Positions 43,241 through 55,262 of a stretch of DNA of 64,000 bases are shown piece after piece. Position 1 is the first letter of the stretch. Every line of letters starts with the position of its first letter. The notes under the pieces are model-generated. The model did not search any database, was not told where the DNA came from, and saw only the letters and a program-made list of their open reading frames with translations. The translations under genes and the position numbers were made by a program. The DNA is from Hirundichthys speculiger (lineage: Eukaryota > Chordata > Actinopteri > Beloniformes > Exocoetidae). Where the stretch lies: the NCBI GenBank assembly GCA_018398805.1, contig JAGFBZ010000178.1:1895001-1959000 (forward strand). Reading direction: 5' to 3'.

Positions 43241-45600
43241 TCTTCCCAGGTCTGGGAAAGCCGACTCCAGGTTATCACGTGAAACAAAGCAGACTTCCAC
43301 ATATTTTCAAACATACCCAAACATCTGAGGCAACTGGTCCCACTGCCCCACCACTTCTTTAAACTGTCCAGGTTCCCTTGGCCATTCTTCTTCTATGGTG
43401 GCTTAGAAGTTGTCTGTCAAGCAGCACTCCACGTTGACAAAAATATTTGTAAATCGATTAGTCGATGTTAACAGTCGAGGTTGAGGTGTAAAAGCCACAA
43501 TTCAGACATTTAATGAAAGACTGGCTAGTGATGTGTCAAAAGAAATCACGCCGCTGGTTAGCATGCCGCTAACTCAGATGAGCTTTAACACAAAACTACC
43601 TAAACTGCAACATTTTGAGTTTAACCTGCAGCTGAACATCATTGCAGTATCACGACAAGCACAGGTTCATCTGATCCACAGTTAAAATGTCTGGAGACCA
43701 TGAGGAAGCACAGAAGCTAGATTAGCCCCCAAATGATCAACTTTTTTTTCATCAGTTGGAAAAACGGGCCACTGCCGCTGAATCTATAAACTGTGCACAT
43801 TAGTGTTATCACCTCTTGCAAAGAGGCGGCATGAGCGGTGCTGAGAAGCCGGCTAGAACACAGCTGGAACACAGCTGGCTTAGCTTATCTTCACCCAGGA
43901 TGGTAATTAATGTTACTATACATTCAGTTTGATCAAACCTCTCCAAACATCCCCATTTCAACTGTTGCTACCTGAAGCGAGCACTGGAAGAGCTGAAACT
44001 TGGACTGGCAGAGCACTGCTGGGACCACTTTTTTGTTATTTCTGTCCTACAGTTGGAAATCGTAACATGGACGTCAGTGGGGTTTTGCTCTGATTTGGAG
44101 CCAGCGCCTGGTGGTCCGTTAAGGAACTGCATGCAGCAAAAAACCTACTTTTGACTGGCTTCAACCCAGAAGTGGGACTTTGGCCTTTGACTGAATCGGA
44201 AGCTATGAATTGAAAGCTAACTAGCTAAATTTAGCCTTCAGCCTCAGTACAACCTACATGGAATTATCTGTTTGATATTGATTCGTTTTTCTCTGACTGT
44301 TTGTGTATTTTCTGACAGCACGGGCCTAAATGAGTGAGTAGGGCGAGATAGACGCCTCATTTAGTTACAGATATTATCAGGTTTAAACAAACACAAAGCA
44401 AAAGAGACATCTAACGGCTGATGTAATATTTTTCTTTTTTTTTCGGACATAGCAATCAATATTAAGCGAACCGTCACCTGCGGGCTTAAACCACAAGTGT
44501 TAATAACATTTAAGCTGTCACCTGACTTTCTTTCAGCTCATGGAAGTTCAACTCTGCGCTAAACTCTGACCCTCAGCTAAGCTGGCGACAGTGGCCTATC
44601 ATGTTTAATCATGATCAGGTTAAATCCCTCTGAACTGAGTCACTGCTGCCACCTGCTGACCAAAACTGATATCAGCGTTGCACCTTTGCTAGACAGCGAT
44701 AAAACACAGGACAACTACAGGACTTTGGACTAGTCAGAAAACAGTGATCAGCTATGCAAGTGTTTCTCCTTTCAAGATGTGATATCAGAATCAGAATAAT
44801 TTTTTTGTTAAGCATGCTAATTAATTAAGGAGGCATTATAAAATCTCTGTGGTCCCGTGTGAGCTTTTGGTTTATAGATAAAACACACCATTAGACCCTA
44901 ATTTTTTCTGCAGATTAAAATGTCACCTTACGCTTTCTCAAAGCAGACCAATCTATTTATCCTACTTTTCAGAATTCATGATTAGACTCAATAAAACAAC
45001 ATCATTTTCTTGACTAAATTAAAGCATTTACATCCTGGAGAAGTAAATCGGTACTAAACGCCGCAACTCACAGAACAATATGCACGAACCTCAAACATCC
45101 CAGGAGTTTATTTGTTCGAATTTCACATACGTCTCACATGTGTAAACTGGTTAAGCCCTTAATCACTTCAAGGGGAGTGAGAAAAGACACGGAGCGGGAT
45201 GGAGAAAGTGGATTATTTTGCAAGAATTGGGGGGAGCTGAGGAGGGCGGCTGAGCAGCGATCGATGGTTTCCCCCAGAGCTCCGCAGGGATTTGTGCTGA
45301 GTGATCTGAAGTGGCACCCTGCTGTGCAAACCTGAGTGCGTTGACTCCACACAAAACCGTTCAATCACAGAGAGTCATGTTCTACTAAAAAGCCCCTTAT
45401 GAGATCATTAACAAGGATGAACAAACAGGCACTAATGAAAAGAGCCAGAGCACTTTCTGTGGGTGAAGGAAGCTGAAAACCAGGGATGAAACGAGTCTGC
45501 GCTGCCGTCCAGCTCAGAAGGTTGAACCGTGTGTTTGGTTTTTGGCACCGAACTCAGAGGCCGAGGACACTTATTCACTCGTGACCTGTCATGGAATCCA
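43241..45600. other. no gene recognised
   Basis: AAATCGATTAGTCGATG at 43452 resembles part of a hAT subterminal region, but no ends were found. A CTCF-like word (CTGCCACCTGCTGA) lies at 44646-44659. ORFs at 45134-45364 have no domain. Confidence 0.35.
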
Positions 45601-45712
45601 CCCATCACCCATCCATCCATCTTCGACACCCACCCTCTCCTGCCGGGGTCGCGGGGTGGGAGCCTCTCCCAGCTGTCAAAGGGAGAGAGACGGGATACAC
45701 CTGGTCAGGAAT
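45601..45712 (-). repeat. SINE 3' tail
   Basis: On the minus strand the order is CCAGGTGTATCCCGTCTCTC, CAGCTGGGAGAGGCTCC, CGCGACCCCGGCAGG, and a GATGGATGG tail. This is the 3' portion of the same fish SINE type seen at 21727-21975. Confidence 0.65.
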
Positions 45713-46019
45713 CTTTTCACTGATTTCTAAATTTGTGTTTTCACTCTGAACACGAGGAGTGCTTGAGTTCGTGACGTGCTCGTATTTGTGTCTTCTTCTG
45801 CTTTGGCCTTGGAGGGGCTTTTCTGTTATAGAAATAGAGCTTATCATGATGACATCATCAGGGTTATTACAGTTCAGGCTTGGAAGTGAGTACCATCTGG
45901 GCAGTGGAAACGCTTGCTCAACCAAACTTCTCCATTGTTTTCAGTCTATTGTTAACCAGATGATCAACCAGATGTTCACACAAATGGGTGCTGAGTCGTT
46001 GAGGATACAAAGATGGACT

Positions 46020-47095
46020 TAGGACGTCCACGTTATTAACAAAGGAGTGAGAAAATCACTGCGACGTTTCAAAAATATTCCTCCAAGACAGATTGGAATG
46101 GATTGGTATAATTCTCCTTCTGCAGCTCATAATATCATAAAATGATTTCATGAATGAAGTGAAAGTTAACAAGCCCAAGCTGGACACCAGCTGGACACCT
46201 GGTTCCTCAGACAACACTGGGAAGAAGAACCGCTGTTCATCAACAGATGATAAAGCAGCGATCAGGCAACGCATCACCGTCGGAAACCTTTGTCAAGGGC
46301 TACAATATGGAGATAAATATTTATTGTACAAAAAAGAACCTTGTCCCGAGCCAGTGTCAACATCCCTGGACTCAGAGGCATCTGGGACAGATCATCACAC
46401 AGTGGATTTGGTGTTTTGGTGAAAACAATCAGTATCCCGCATCTTTCTTTTTTCTTTTGGAAGAACTGAAAACTATGTGCTATGGACTAAACACGAAAAG
46501 AACAACTCAAAACTGTACATCAGCAGCAAGTCCGATATCTGGGCCCTGTGATGGTATGAGGTTGCGTCAGTGTCCTTGGCAAAGGATATTTACACTTTTG
46601 TGAAAGCAGCATTAACTCAGGAAAGTGATATTAGAGAGATATTAGAGCCACATGCTGCCTTGAAGAACACATCTTTTCTCAGGGCGTCCATTGATTTCTC
46701 CACAAGACAGTCCAAAACCACATTCTGCACACATTACGAAGGCACGGCTGAGGAGGAAGAGGGCGTGGGTACCGAACTGGCCCGCATGCGTTTCTGACCT
46801 GACCCTGGGAAAGCATGTGCGGAGAATTTTTAAATGAAAAGAAATGCAACAACAAGGACTCGGTCCGTGTTTGAAGGAAGAATGGGACATCTGAGAATAT
46901 TCACATCCTGGTATCCTCAGCACCAGAGCGCCTGTTAGAAGCTTGTGTGAAGGAATGGCAACATTGCAAAGTGGTAAAAGCTTTAACATCCCAATTTAAT
47001 TAATTTATTTCTTTTGGAATGTGTTGCTGGCCTGAAATGCACAATAACACATGAAAAGAAGTTGTGGGAATAAAAGACAAAATACCTTTTTTTCT
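46020..47095 (+). pseudogene. Tc1-like element with decayed transposase
   Basis: Plus-strand sequence follows a Tc1 element from the helix-turn-helix region (CCAAGACAGATTGGAATGGA near 46085) to the 3' UTR. Recognisable code includes ISGPCDGMRLRQCPWQR (the VMVWGC turn with changes, near 46530), ILEPHAALKNTSFLRAS, and SKTTFCTHYEGTAEEEE near 46700-46755. The 3' UTR keeps TTTTGGAATGTGTTGCTGGC. Frameshifts interrupt it at least twice and the catalytic Asp block is lost. The extended minus-strand frame at 46642-46989 is a shadow. Confidence 0.72.
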
Positions 47096-48330
47096 TTTTT
47101 CTGATTGGCTGATTTATTTTATCCTGTCAGTCTACAAACACTGGACCACTGGCGCTCTAATGCAGGCTTGGTTAATCTGCTGTTGGATGCCTACCATTAT
47201 TGTCAAAATCATCAGAGCCAGAGATGCAGGCGGGACGCTGCCGACATCAAACAAACCGAAGGGCCCATTAAAGGAGCCTAAATAACTCAGTGCCAAAACA
47301 AATTCCCTTTTCGTTGCTGCGGCACTTGGGACCCTGGGAACGTGAAATCTGAAACGGTCGTATTGACAGTTCCCCCTGTTAGTACGCAAAACAATGGAGG
47401 GATAATGATGCAATCCATCAAGCAGAATCAGTAACAAGGGGCAGCCCCTATGCAAAGTGATACCGCTGTGTTTTAAGGCCCTCAGAGTGCACCTGCTTGT
47501 TTCCACAACAGAAGACAAGTCACATTTGTGAGCCGGTGGTTTATTTCCAAACCTCACCTTCTGATCCCCAGCTCCGTCTTGGCTGTGGTCTGACGCAAGT
47601 GGAAAGTACGTTTTTCATAAATCAAAAATACTGAAAGCTCCATCGACTCAGAAGGATTTTTACTCACTACTAACGATATGATTCAGCGTTTATGTTAGTG
47701 GGAACTGAATATTCTAAGGATCACACGGGCATCCATATTAGGCCTGTCCAAGAATAACATGAGAGCAAACATGGACATGGACAGGTGACAAAAAAATGCC
47801 TAAATACTTGAGTGACGTGAGATTTCCAGAACACTGAAAGCAATACACATGTCACGAGAGGATTAAGACGCCGTGGCATGCACAAAGTCCTTCAAACCAC
47901 ATGAAACGAGCTGCATCAGGAGCAGGAACTGTATCACAAAGCTGCCAGTAAAGAGTTTTTGGTCAGCCTGGAGTGCGGCTTGGTTTGGAGCCACATGCGC
48001 AGATTAAAAGCCAAGGAACATTAAAGGGGTTGACCACCTGTCTCGGTCCTCTCTCAGGCCTGAATGGGACCACTGGGAGATCCTCTTCATCCAGCTCACC
48101 ACCTGCTACTGCTGCTTGCCTTTAATGTCGGGCAACTCTTTAAGGATCATCCCACGGTGGCACTTTGTAAGACTGTCCAGTTTGACATGGAGGCTTTTTC
48201 AAACACACATCATACCGTGTTTAAAAAACAGTGTGACTGTTTTGTTGATAAATACTCCATTGTTTATTAGCCAATGACCAACTTCTTCCTCTGTAGTTTG
48301 GGAGTGAAGTTGTTATACTGGAAACATTTA
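47096..48330. other. no gene; possible conserved regulatory block at 47260-47560
   Basis: The block at 47260-47560 shows no repeat signature and contains AAACAATGG (Sox-like) and CTATGCAAAG (Pou-like) words about 60 bases apart. The ORF at 48064-48270 has no domain. Confidence 0.3.
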
Positions 48331-48969
48331 GGGCCCGATCTTCCACCAGATCTCCTAAAGCCGTTATTTAGAGATAGCGAGTAGCGGGAGGGGCGTTCCC
48401 CCACAAAGAACGCAATCTTCCTTCTTGCTAAGCCCGCTTACCTTTAAGAGCAGGATGCGCTACCCGCTAACCGCTATGGAGCGTCTTTTCATCCAGATCA
48501 GAGCAGCTCTCGTGTGCAGCTCGTCTGGGACTCTGCTGTAGAGCTTCCTCCTCTTCCTTCCTTCCTCCTCCTCTGCACTGATATATACATATAAATATTT
48601 TTACACAGACAATTCCTACCGGCTACCTGAAAGTACCAGATAGTTGGTGCGCTCCCATTAAACAGGCTCTTGTCGTCTATGGTTTAAGCCATTTAAGACG
48701 ATCTCTGCCATTTTCTCAGGGGTTCAACTAAGGCCAAATCACGCACCGACGTGCGGGTTGTGGGTAGCGCTACCCGCGATCGCAAGATACCGAGTTTGTG
48801 GAAAGGGCAAAAGACACGCCCATTGCCACACCTACAATGTGAGTAAGGGAGTCGGCATAACAGGTAGCGGCTTTAGGGAGCGGAAGATTGCATTAGCGGT
48901 TAGCGGAGGTTCCTAAACCCGCAATTTTTTGGGTCGCTAGTGGCTAGCAGGGGGTGTACAATCGGGGCC
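48331..48969. mobile_element. PIF/Harbinger-type MITE
   Basis: The left end is GGGCCCGATCTTCCACC. The right end, read inward, is GGCCCCGATTGTACACC. TTA flanks both sides (48328-48330 and 48970-48972), the usual PIF/Harbinger duplication. The interior has GCTACCCGC/GCGGGTAG words in both orientations and no transposase or Myb-like frame. Confidence 0.8.
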
Positions 48970-49129
48970 TTAGTTTCAGGTACCTTCACCGTTTTTTAGT
49001 CAAAATGAAAAACTCAGATATACCCTTTATCTAGAAACAACTGGGCTCTCTTATGTCCTTATAGACCTGACTCGAGTCTTTCAAATAGAATTTACTGAAC
49101 CACAAACCTGTCTAAGGTCTTGTAGATGA

Positions 49130-50892
49130 TGATGCACGGTGACATGAAAAAGTACGAAACCCCTTGGAATTGATCTTCTGCTCTAATTTGTCCTAAATTG
49201 TTGTCTGATCATCATCTAAGTAATCAGTTATAGATGAACACAAAACACACAATCTTTTTAAATTAGACCTTTTTTTTAACCACACGTAAGTTGCTTGATA
49301 ACCAGTTCTCATTTGCAAAGATGACCTGGCCAAGAGGCAGCACCTACAAAGCGTTTCTGTCAAACGGCTGGTCAAAGTTCCTTTGGCAAAAATGACTTCA
49401 AGTAAGTGCGGTGTGAATGGCTGGTGTGAATGGCTCTCTTGGCTTCGTTCCACAGCATCATTATGGGGTGAGGTCTAAGTTCTGATTGGGCCTCTCCAAA
49501 TAGCAGATTTTCTCTGGTATCTCTAAGATGAGGGTCATTGTCCTGCTATATCATCCAGCATCTCCGAGCTTTCAGTTGACAGACACCCTGATTTTATCCA
49601 GAAGGATATCTAGATACACTTGGGCATTCAAAATCCACTCCATGATGGTAAGAAGTCAAGGCCCTGAGGCAGCAGAGCCAGCTCAAATCCTGATGCTCCC
49701 CCACCACTGGGATGATGTTTTGGTGTTGGTGACGTCCCCCCTGTTCAGTGATTAACGTGTGGTAGACTCATGAACAGAGATGTTTGCGAGTTACAGTGAT
49801 GTCTTCAAGCTTTAGCTGTTACTCATGGTTTCTTCTTGATCGCATTGAGGATTCTCATTGTGCCTTTGGAGTCACCTTGGTTCAAAACCCTCTTCTAGGA
49901 AGAGTAGCCATTGCACTAAACTGCCTCCATGTATAGACACTTTGTTTTAGGGCTGGGCAAGTTAGCGCGTTATTATCGCGTTAACGCATTAATTTATTAA
50001 CGCCGACATTTATTTTATCGCGCATTAACACATGTTGCTCACATGCTTTTGTTTTGAAAAGTCTTACTGGAAGACAGTAAACATAAGGAAAAGTTAAAAC
50101 AGACATGGAGAACGGTAAAAATCTGTGAACTTTACAGTTCAGGTAGCAACTCAGGTAACAATAGTAACAATTCTGTCTAAAAAATTCTGGACTGCAACAA
50201 AACTTTCGTGTCATTCCTCCATGTTCCATCAGATCTGCTCCATGTGTTCACTGTCCTGCTGTTCTCTAGCTGGTTACTGCAGTGCAGCTCCATCTAGTGG
50301 CACAGATGTGTAATGACAACAGAAAGTCCAGTCCTCGATTATAAAACAAATTCAGTTCAGGGACCCATTTTTTAATTTTGTATTTTTGATTCAAGTCTAA
50401 AATTTAAATATAAAAAAACAGACATCTTTTCCTTTTATTTTTGTGTAAGATTAAAAAAAATGTAACAAAATGTTTTGTTTTTTTTTTTTATTTTTTATTT
50501 TTGATCGACAATTGAAAATGGAAAGAATGTTTTAATGTTCTGATTGTGCTGAGCCACAATCATTTTGTTGGATTTTGTTTGTAGACTTTATTTTTATTTT
50601 TCATAAAAAACAGGATGACATTAATGTCCTGGCAGTGGCAATAAGCTTTATTTTATTTTACATTTTTTAAGATGAGATTTAGACTAAATATGTGTTACTG
50701 ACAAGGGCTGATGTTAAAAGTGTTTGAACAACAAATGTTATGGCACTTTAGTTCATATGGCAGCAGAACATTTACATAAAAGTGCACTTTACACTACTTT
50801 TGAATTCATTATTTGATTTTGCGTATACAATGCGATTAATCGCGATTAAAAATGTTAATTGTTGCCCAGCCCTACTTTGTTTAAATCCTGAC
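49130..50892 (-). mobile_element. Tc1/mariner relic interrupted by hAT
   Basis: The sequence from GACATGAAAAAGTACGAAAC (49141) through AGTAATCAGTTATAGATGAA is the terminal region of a Tc1/mariner element. CCACCACTGGGATGATGTTT and GAAGAGTAGCCATTGCACTA are its decayed transposase region in reverse. The hAT at 49948-50874 interrupts it after CCATGTATAGACACTTTGTTT. How far it continues beyond 50882 is not clear. Confidence 0.5.
49948..50874. mobile_element. hAT element inserted in Tc1/mariner relic
   Basis: The left end is TAGGGCTGGGCAAGTTAGCG. The right end, read inward, is TAGGGCTGGGCAACAATTAAC. Exact duplications CTTTGTTT lie at 49940-49947 and 50875-50882. Subterminal regions carry GCGTTAACGC and GCGATTAATCGCGAT palindromic words, characteristic of one vertebrate hAT class. 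No coding trace was found. Confidence 0.93.
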
Positions 50893-51059
50893 TTATGCTT
50901 CTGCGTAGCAGCTACACATGTAGGCTACGCATGGCCCCTGCGCTGTCTTTGGCATTTATATTTGTGCGTCACTGGTTACTTTCTTCTTTAATTACACCAC
51001 CAAACGCTAGGCGGTAGTGTGGGTTCACTTTTTTTCAGCGCTGTAGCTTGCAGTGCTAG

Positions 51060-51600
51060 TGCATAGTGATGGTAACATCATGCTGTGGGTGTCTTTTCAC
51101 CTGTGGCAGGTGCTGGGAGACTGTCAAGGATCGAAGGAACAACAATTGCAGAAAATACAGCGCAATCTTAAATAAAAGCCTCCAGAGACCTCAGTAGGAA
51201 CGATCAGAAGTATGTCTAAAGAATGAAAGAAAAACAGAACGATCGCTCTTCTGGACAATTATCTGGAAAAGGGAACCCACAAAGTAAGCCAGCTGGAGTG
51301 TGGACGTGAAACCATCTTCCATCACACCTGTCTGTTCCTGCCAAAAAGCACAAAAGAAACCTCCAGAGGGCAGGTCTGCAGAGCTTGTAGAATCACTTCC
51401 AAGAAAACCCGAGGCTGTTGAAGATGCTTTTGCAACATAATAATTAAAGGGTCTGCGTGTAAATGGAATATTTCAGTGATTTTGCTTTCACTTTCTGTTG
51501 TAGGATCTTGTGTGATGGGGAAGGAAATTATTAAAATCCATTTTGAGATGAGTCTGAACCACAGCAATAATGTGGAAAACTTTAATTAACTGATAACGTT
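51060..51600 (+). mobile_element. Tc1-like relic, salmonid-type terminus
   Basis: GATGGTAACATCATGCTGTG near 51068 corresponds to the SIMLWG turn of another Tc1 lineage. The 3' part TAATTAAAGGGTCTGCGTGT, then TTAAAATCCATTTTGAGATG and AATAATGTGGAAAACTTTAA, is its 3' terminal region. There is no intact frame. Confidence 0.6.
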
Positions 51601-51744
51601 GCAGTTCAATTTGTATTTCAAAAAAATGTACATTTGACTTTGAGAAGCTGATTTGGGTCGGGGTTTTGGTACATGTATTATATGTGCATTTTTTCATTTC
51701 AAACACTTCAGTTTTTTACTACATCGATCTTGCATCAGGTGACC

Positions 51745-52035
51745 TCCAACTGAAAGGTCACCTGACGCGTCTCATGCTGAGATGTCCCTGAGCAGGAACA
51801 CTGAACCTCACACTGCAACAAACCCGACCACTAAAGGGTCACAAGCCAGCGATTCTCATGGGCCCGTCCCGAGCCTGGGTCAACGTGAAGGGTTGTGTCA
51901 GGAAAGACATCCGACCCACTGCAAAAGACGGGCCTCCGACAGATTCCTGCTCAGGGTCGCCGAAAGGTCTAGAAACACCACCGCGCATGAACGATACGAG
52001 CGCCACATGAACAGGGAGAAAAATAGCCTCTAGCC
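51745..52035 (+). repeat. dispersed short repeat with GGGTTGTGTCAGGAAAGACA
   Basis: The block has CTGAGCAGGAACACTGAACC, GAGCCTGGGTCAACGTGAAG, GGTTGTGTCAGGAAAGACAT and GCTCAGGGTCGCCGAAAGG. This order is typical of a fish SINE/RTE-associated repeat. The frame at 51782-52033 is accidental. Confidence 0.5.
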
Positions 52036-52282
52036 TCTCATCCTTGTGGATGCAGACACAACTCAGCAGTGGACATCCCGGCAGTCGGCACGTTTAATTA
52101 ATGGGCTTTAGCACTAATTACAACCAAAGCCAATCCCATTAGCAAATCTGTTTTTGAGCTGGAGACGGACTAAACATTGACACGTTATGTCTGACAGGGA
52201 TTTCTTTTTTTACTCTTTTCTTTTTTTGGACCAAAATTATTGTTAGGCACAACAGGGACTCTGAGGGCAGTGAAAAGTGTAT

Positions 52283-52296
52283 CCAGCAGGTGGCAG
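52283..52296 (+). promoter_or_regulatory. CTCF-like binding motif
   Basis: CCAGCAGGTGGCAG matches all 14 positions of the core CTCF consensus CCASYAGRKGGCRS. It lies just outside a LINE fragment. CTCF organises chromatin loops and insulators in vertebrates. Occupancy cannot be judged from one window, and a motif like this also occurs by chance. Confidence 0.4.
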
Positions 52297-52315
52297 CACC
52301 GGTTAAAACTGGCTG

Positions 52316-52615
52316 TTACTGCTGCATTTGGGGCTTTTTGGAAGACAGGAAAACTTTTAGAGATAGGTCAATCTGATCCAACATGACATTTTTGAGTAGT
52401 CTAGTTGGGATGGGATCCAACAGACATGTAGATGGTTTAGCTCTGCTGATGGTTGAGTGTTGAGAGAATCGATCCAGAGTCAGGTCAGGACCAGAAGAAG
52501 TTACTGAAGCTGTAGAAACGCCCACAGCCGTTGCTAGTTGGGCTTGGTTGATTTCTTCTCTAATTCTGATTATTTTCCCGCTGAAGAAGCTCCTAAAGTC
52601 CTAAAGAGCAGCAGG
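52316..52615 (-). pseudogene. LINE reverse-transcriptase fragment, N-terminal part
   Basis: The minus frame reads FFSGKIIRIREEINQ (about 52535-52580), followed by TISRAKPSTCLLDPIPTRLL and KNVMLDQIDLSLKVF. In LINEs this is the linker to the first RT block (usual form FFxxKIxxIR...xxKPTTCxLDPIPTxLLK). The palm motifs beyond it are missing. It may come from the same family as 4552-4815, but the two pieces do not overlap. Confidence 0.65.
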
Positions 52616-54752
52616 AATCAACAAAGTTGTGACTCTTTGTCAGCTTGGCTACAGCACTGAACATTTCTGTTCTCTTCTATTAATGATGAATAATAAGATG
52701 TTTTCGTGCTGTGAAGAACTCTTTTGTAGACTATTGTGATATTAAAAATCACATTCTAAATTGCTGTGTCATGAGTCCATGACTTCTGGTTCCGATTCCT
52801 GTCTGTTCGAAGGCCATGATTTGTTATTGTTCTGGCTCCACCAAGGCTGCTAAGTTTTGACATGTAGGCGTCTAGAGAACTTATCCATGGTCCTGATGTT
52901 TTCATGTGATGTTTAAAGGCGACCGTTTCCTACTGAGACTTTGTCATCCTGAATCCTGCATGCTGTAATGACCTCTCTGAGTTGTATACAATTGGGAGAA
53001 TAAATTCCTTTGCATCTCTGTCGTAGTCCAGCCTATTGTTTAACAGCCGATTGACCGCCTAACCAGAGCACAATTAGGGTACAATTGGAGTATATGCTTA
53101 GGAGTAAGATATACCCACATTTAAAAACAACAACTATTAAGCTATCTTTCCAGGCATGATGGGAGTCCACAGATTTACAAGAGTACCACTTCCTTTCCTT
53201 TTTTCAGATTTTTTGATTCAGCCTGCGAATATGTGATTTGTGACAAACTGGGAAAAATGTCGACGTGTTGAGATGAATTTCAGATGAAATTCCACTTTTT
53301 GTTCCCCTCATTTTGGCAAAGAAGAGATCGACACTGACAGGGAGACGAGCGGTGATCGTGCCTACTTTGCCTGGAATAACTGCAGGAAGCCATCGTACAG
53401 AAAGGTGCAGCCCTCCGATCCAACGGTAGCTGGATATGAGTCGGGACGAGTCTCTACTTGGATCCTCTGAGCCTTTCACGGACGCTGCTTTCCTATCAAA
53501 TCATCTTTGCAATTACCTGTTGACGTCTCCTGTTTGAAATGAAATAATCCTTTTCTTTCATCTTCATTTTTTTGACCTCAAAGAAACTAAGTTGCACCCA
53601 TACCAACTGTGCAGTATTTTGATTTGGATATTACACTCATTTAAAAAGCTCATTTGGTTATCTGAGATACCTTCTGCCTTAAAACGCTGTTTTGATATGG
53701 AAACGCAGCAGCGTGAAGACTGCCAGTGATGGTCGCCGCCTTTAGAAGTTGGCTTCGTGGTAAAAGTCTGGTGTCTGCCTCTCACCGCTCAGGGCCAACC
53801 TTTCATCCTACCCAAACGACAACTCATGACACGCTGGAGACCTTTTATCAGCAGCCGAATGATAACGGCCACCAGCAGGAGCTTTTACGTCTCAGGCAGA
53901 ATTAAATTACATTAATGATGGGCGGCGTAAGTTATGTAACGCATCTGATGGATCCGCTGTGATGGAAGTTTATCAATCTGAGCGCAGCACGGGGGAAACG
54001 AAGGAAAAGGAGATAGAAAAACAAAAGCTGATGCCAAGTTGCTCGCAGTGTTAAATTTAATAGTACAAGTCAGAAAGCCTGGTTTACATCAAAGACCACT
54101 TTAAACCGCGGCTGCTTTTTTTCAGCTCAAATAAAAAGACAAACTGTCACCGTCATTAAACTTGGCCGTGGACTGTTTTTGTCTATTTTGGATTCAGACA
54201 AAAAGGTTTATTTATCTTTGTTCCCTCCCACTGCCATGTAGGTCAGTGTTAGTGAATCAGATGTAACTTACATTAGGGGGGAAAATGCAGAGCTGCTGCC
54301 AAACCCAGACTGGCCATCTGGCAAAGTTGGCACTCGTCTGTGGAGACAATCAGCCTTTGAACTATTACTTACGGAAATTTTTTAATGCTAGATATTTGTA
54401 CTAGAATTAGTATGTCAGAGTGAAGCAGAGAATACTCTCCCACATTTTCATTGTGAAATCAAAACACTTACTCAGAGGAAACTGCTGGCACGGACCAAGA
54501 ACTTGTAAGGGGAAGATTTTCTTGTAACGGATGGAAGCATCTGATACTTTTAAACTGACACCAGGTGGACAAGTTTCGTTTCATTTACATTATAAAGCAC
54601 TGTCTTTGACCGAGGGGTGACCACTGTTCACAACGTTATAACAAGACTGAAGGCTAAATTGTCGAACTTTCTTTCAGAAAGAAACTTTCTTCTGTCTGTG
54701 TCCATTGGTTCTGCTACCTGGAAATCAAATTCAAAATCCAGAGGAACCAGAC
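52616..54752. other. no gene recognised
   Basis: ORFs at 53204-53479 and 53564-53785 have no domain. No repeat ends, tandem arrays or tRNA-like blocks were found. Confidence 0.4.
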
Positions 54753-54755
54753 TAA

Positions 54756-55259
54756 GGGCCAATTCCAGTTCCTCCTTTAACCCTTAACCTCAACCCTCAA
54801 TCTTTGATCTTCAATCTTGGCCCTTGAAAGTAAGTGTAATGGCTATCATGTGTCTTCAGACTGTGGGGGGCGGCCTTACGTCAAAGCTACATCCAGTCTG
54901 TCAAGAAAATGACAATGACGAAGAAGAATATGATAATACATATTCATAACAAAGACAATAAAGATAGTTTCCTAACATTTATATCTTTATTAACTACGAA
55001 AATACTTACATTTGTAGCTCGCTTTTTTCGGCACCATCCTTTTCGAAGATGTCTTGACTAAATTACCCAATGCCTTCTGGGTAGCCCTTACTCCCAAGGG
55101 TGGTGCCCGAGGAATCTCAATTTTGAGGGCGATACAGCCCTCAAACTTGTCCCTCAACTTGTCCCTGAGAATCAGGACAGCACGTGCACTTCATGGGAGC
55201 GCGCATTTTTGAGCTCGAGGGTTGAGATTGAGGGTTAAGGGAGGAACTGGAATTCACCC
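54756..55259. mobile_element. PIF/Harbinger-type MITE with about 50-bp TIR
   Basis: The left end is GGGCCAATTCCAGTTCCTCC. The right end, read inward, is GGGTGAATTCCAGTTCCTCC. The pairing continues through CTTAACCCT and CTCAACCCTC. TAA flanks both sides (54753-54755 and 55260-55262). The length is 504 bp and it is noncoding. Confidence 0.85.
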
Positions 55260-55262
55260 TAA

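Noticed and set aside
43432..43520. TAAATCGATTAGTCGATG as a hAT end
   Set aside because: The word fits a hAT subterminal region, but neither terminus nor a target duplication was found.
46642..46989. A 115-residue minus-strand ORF
   Set aside because: It is the antisense of the Tc1 transposase fossil at 46020-47095.
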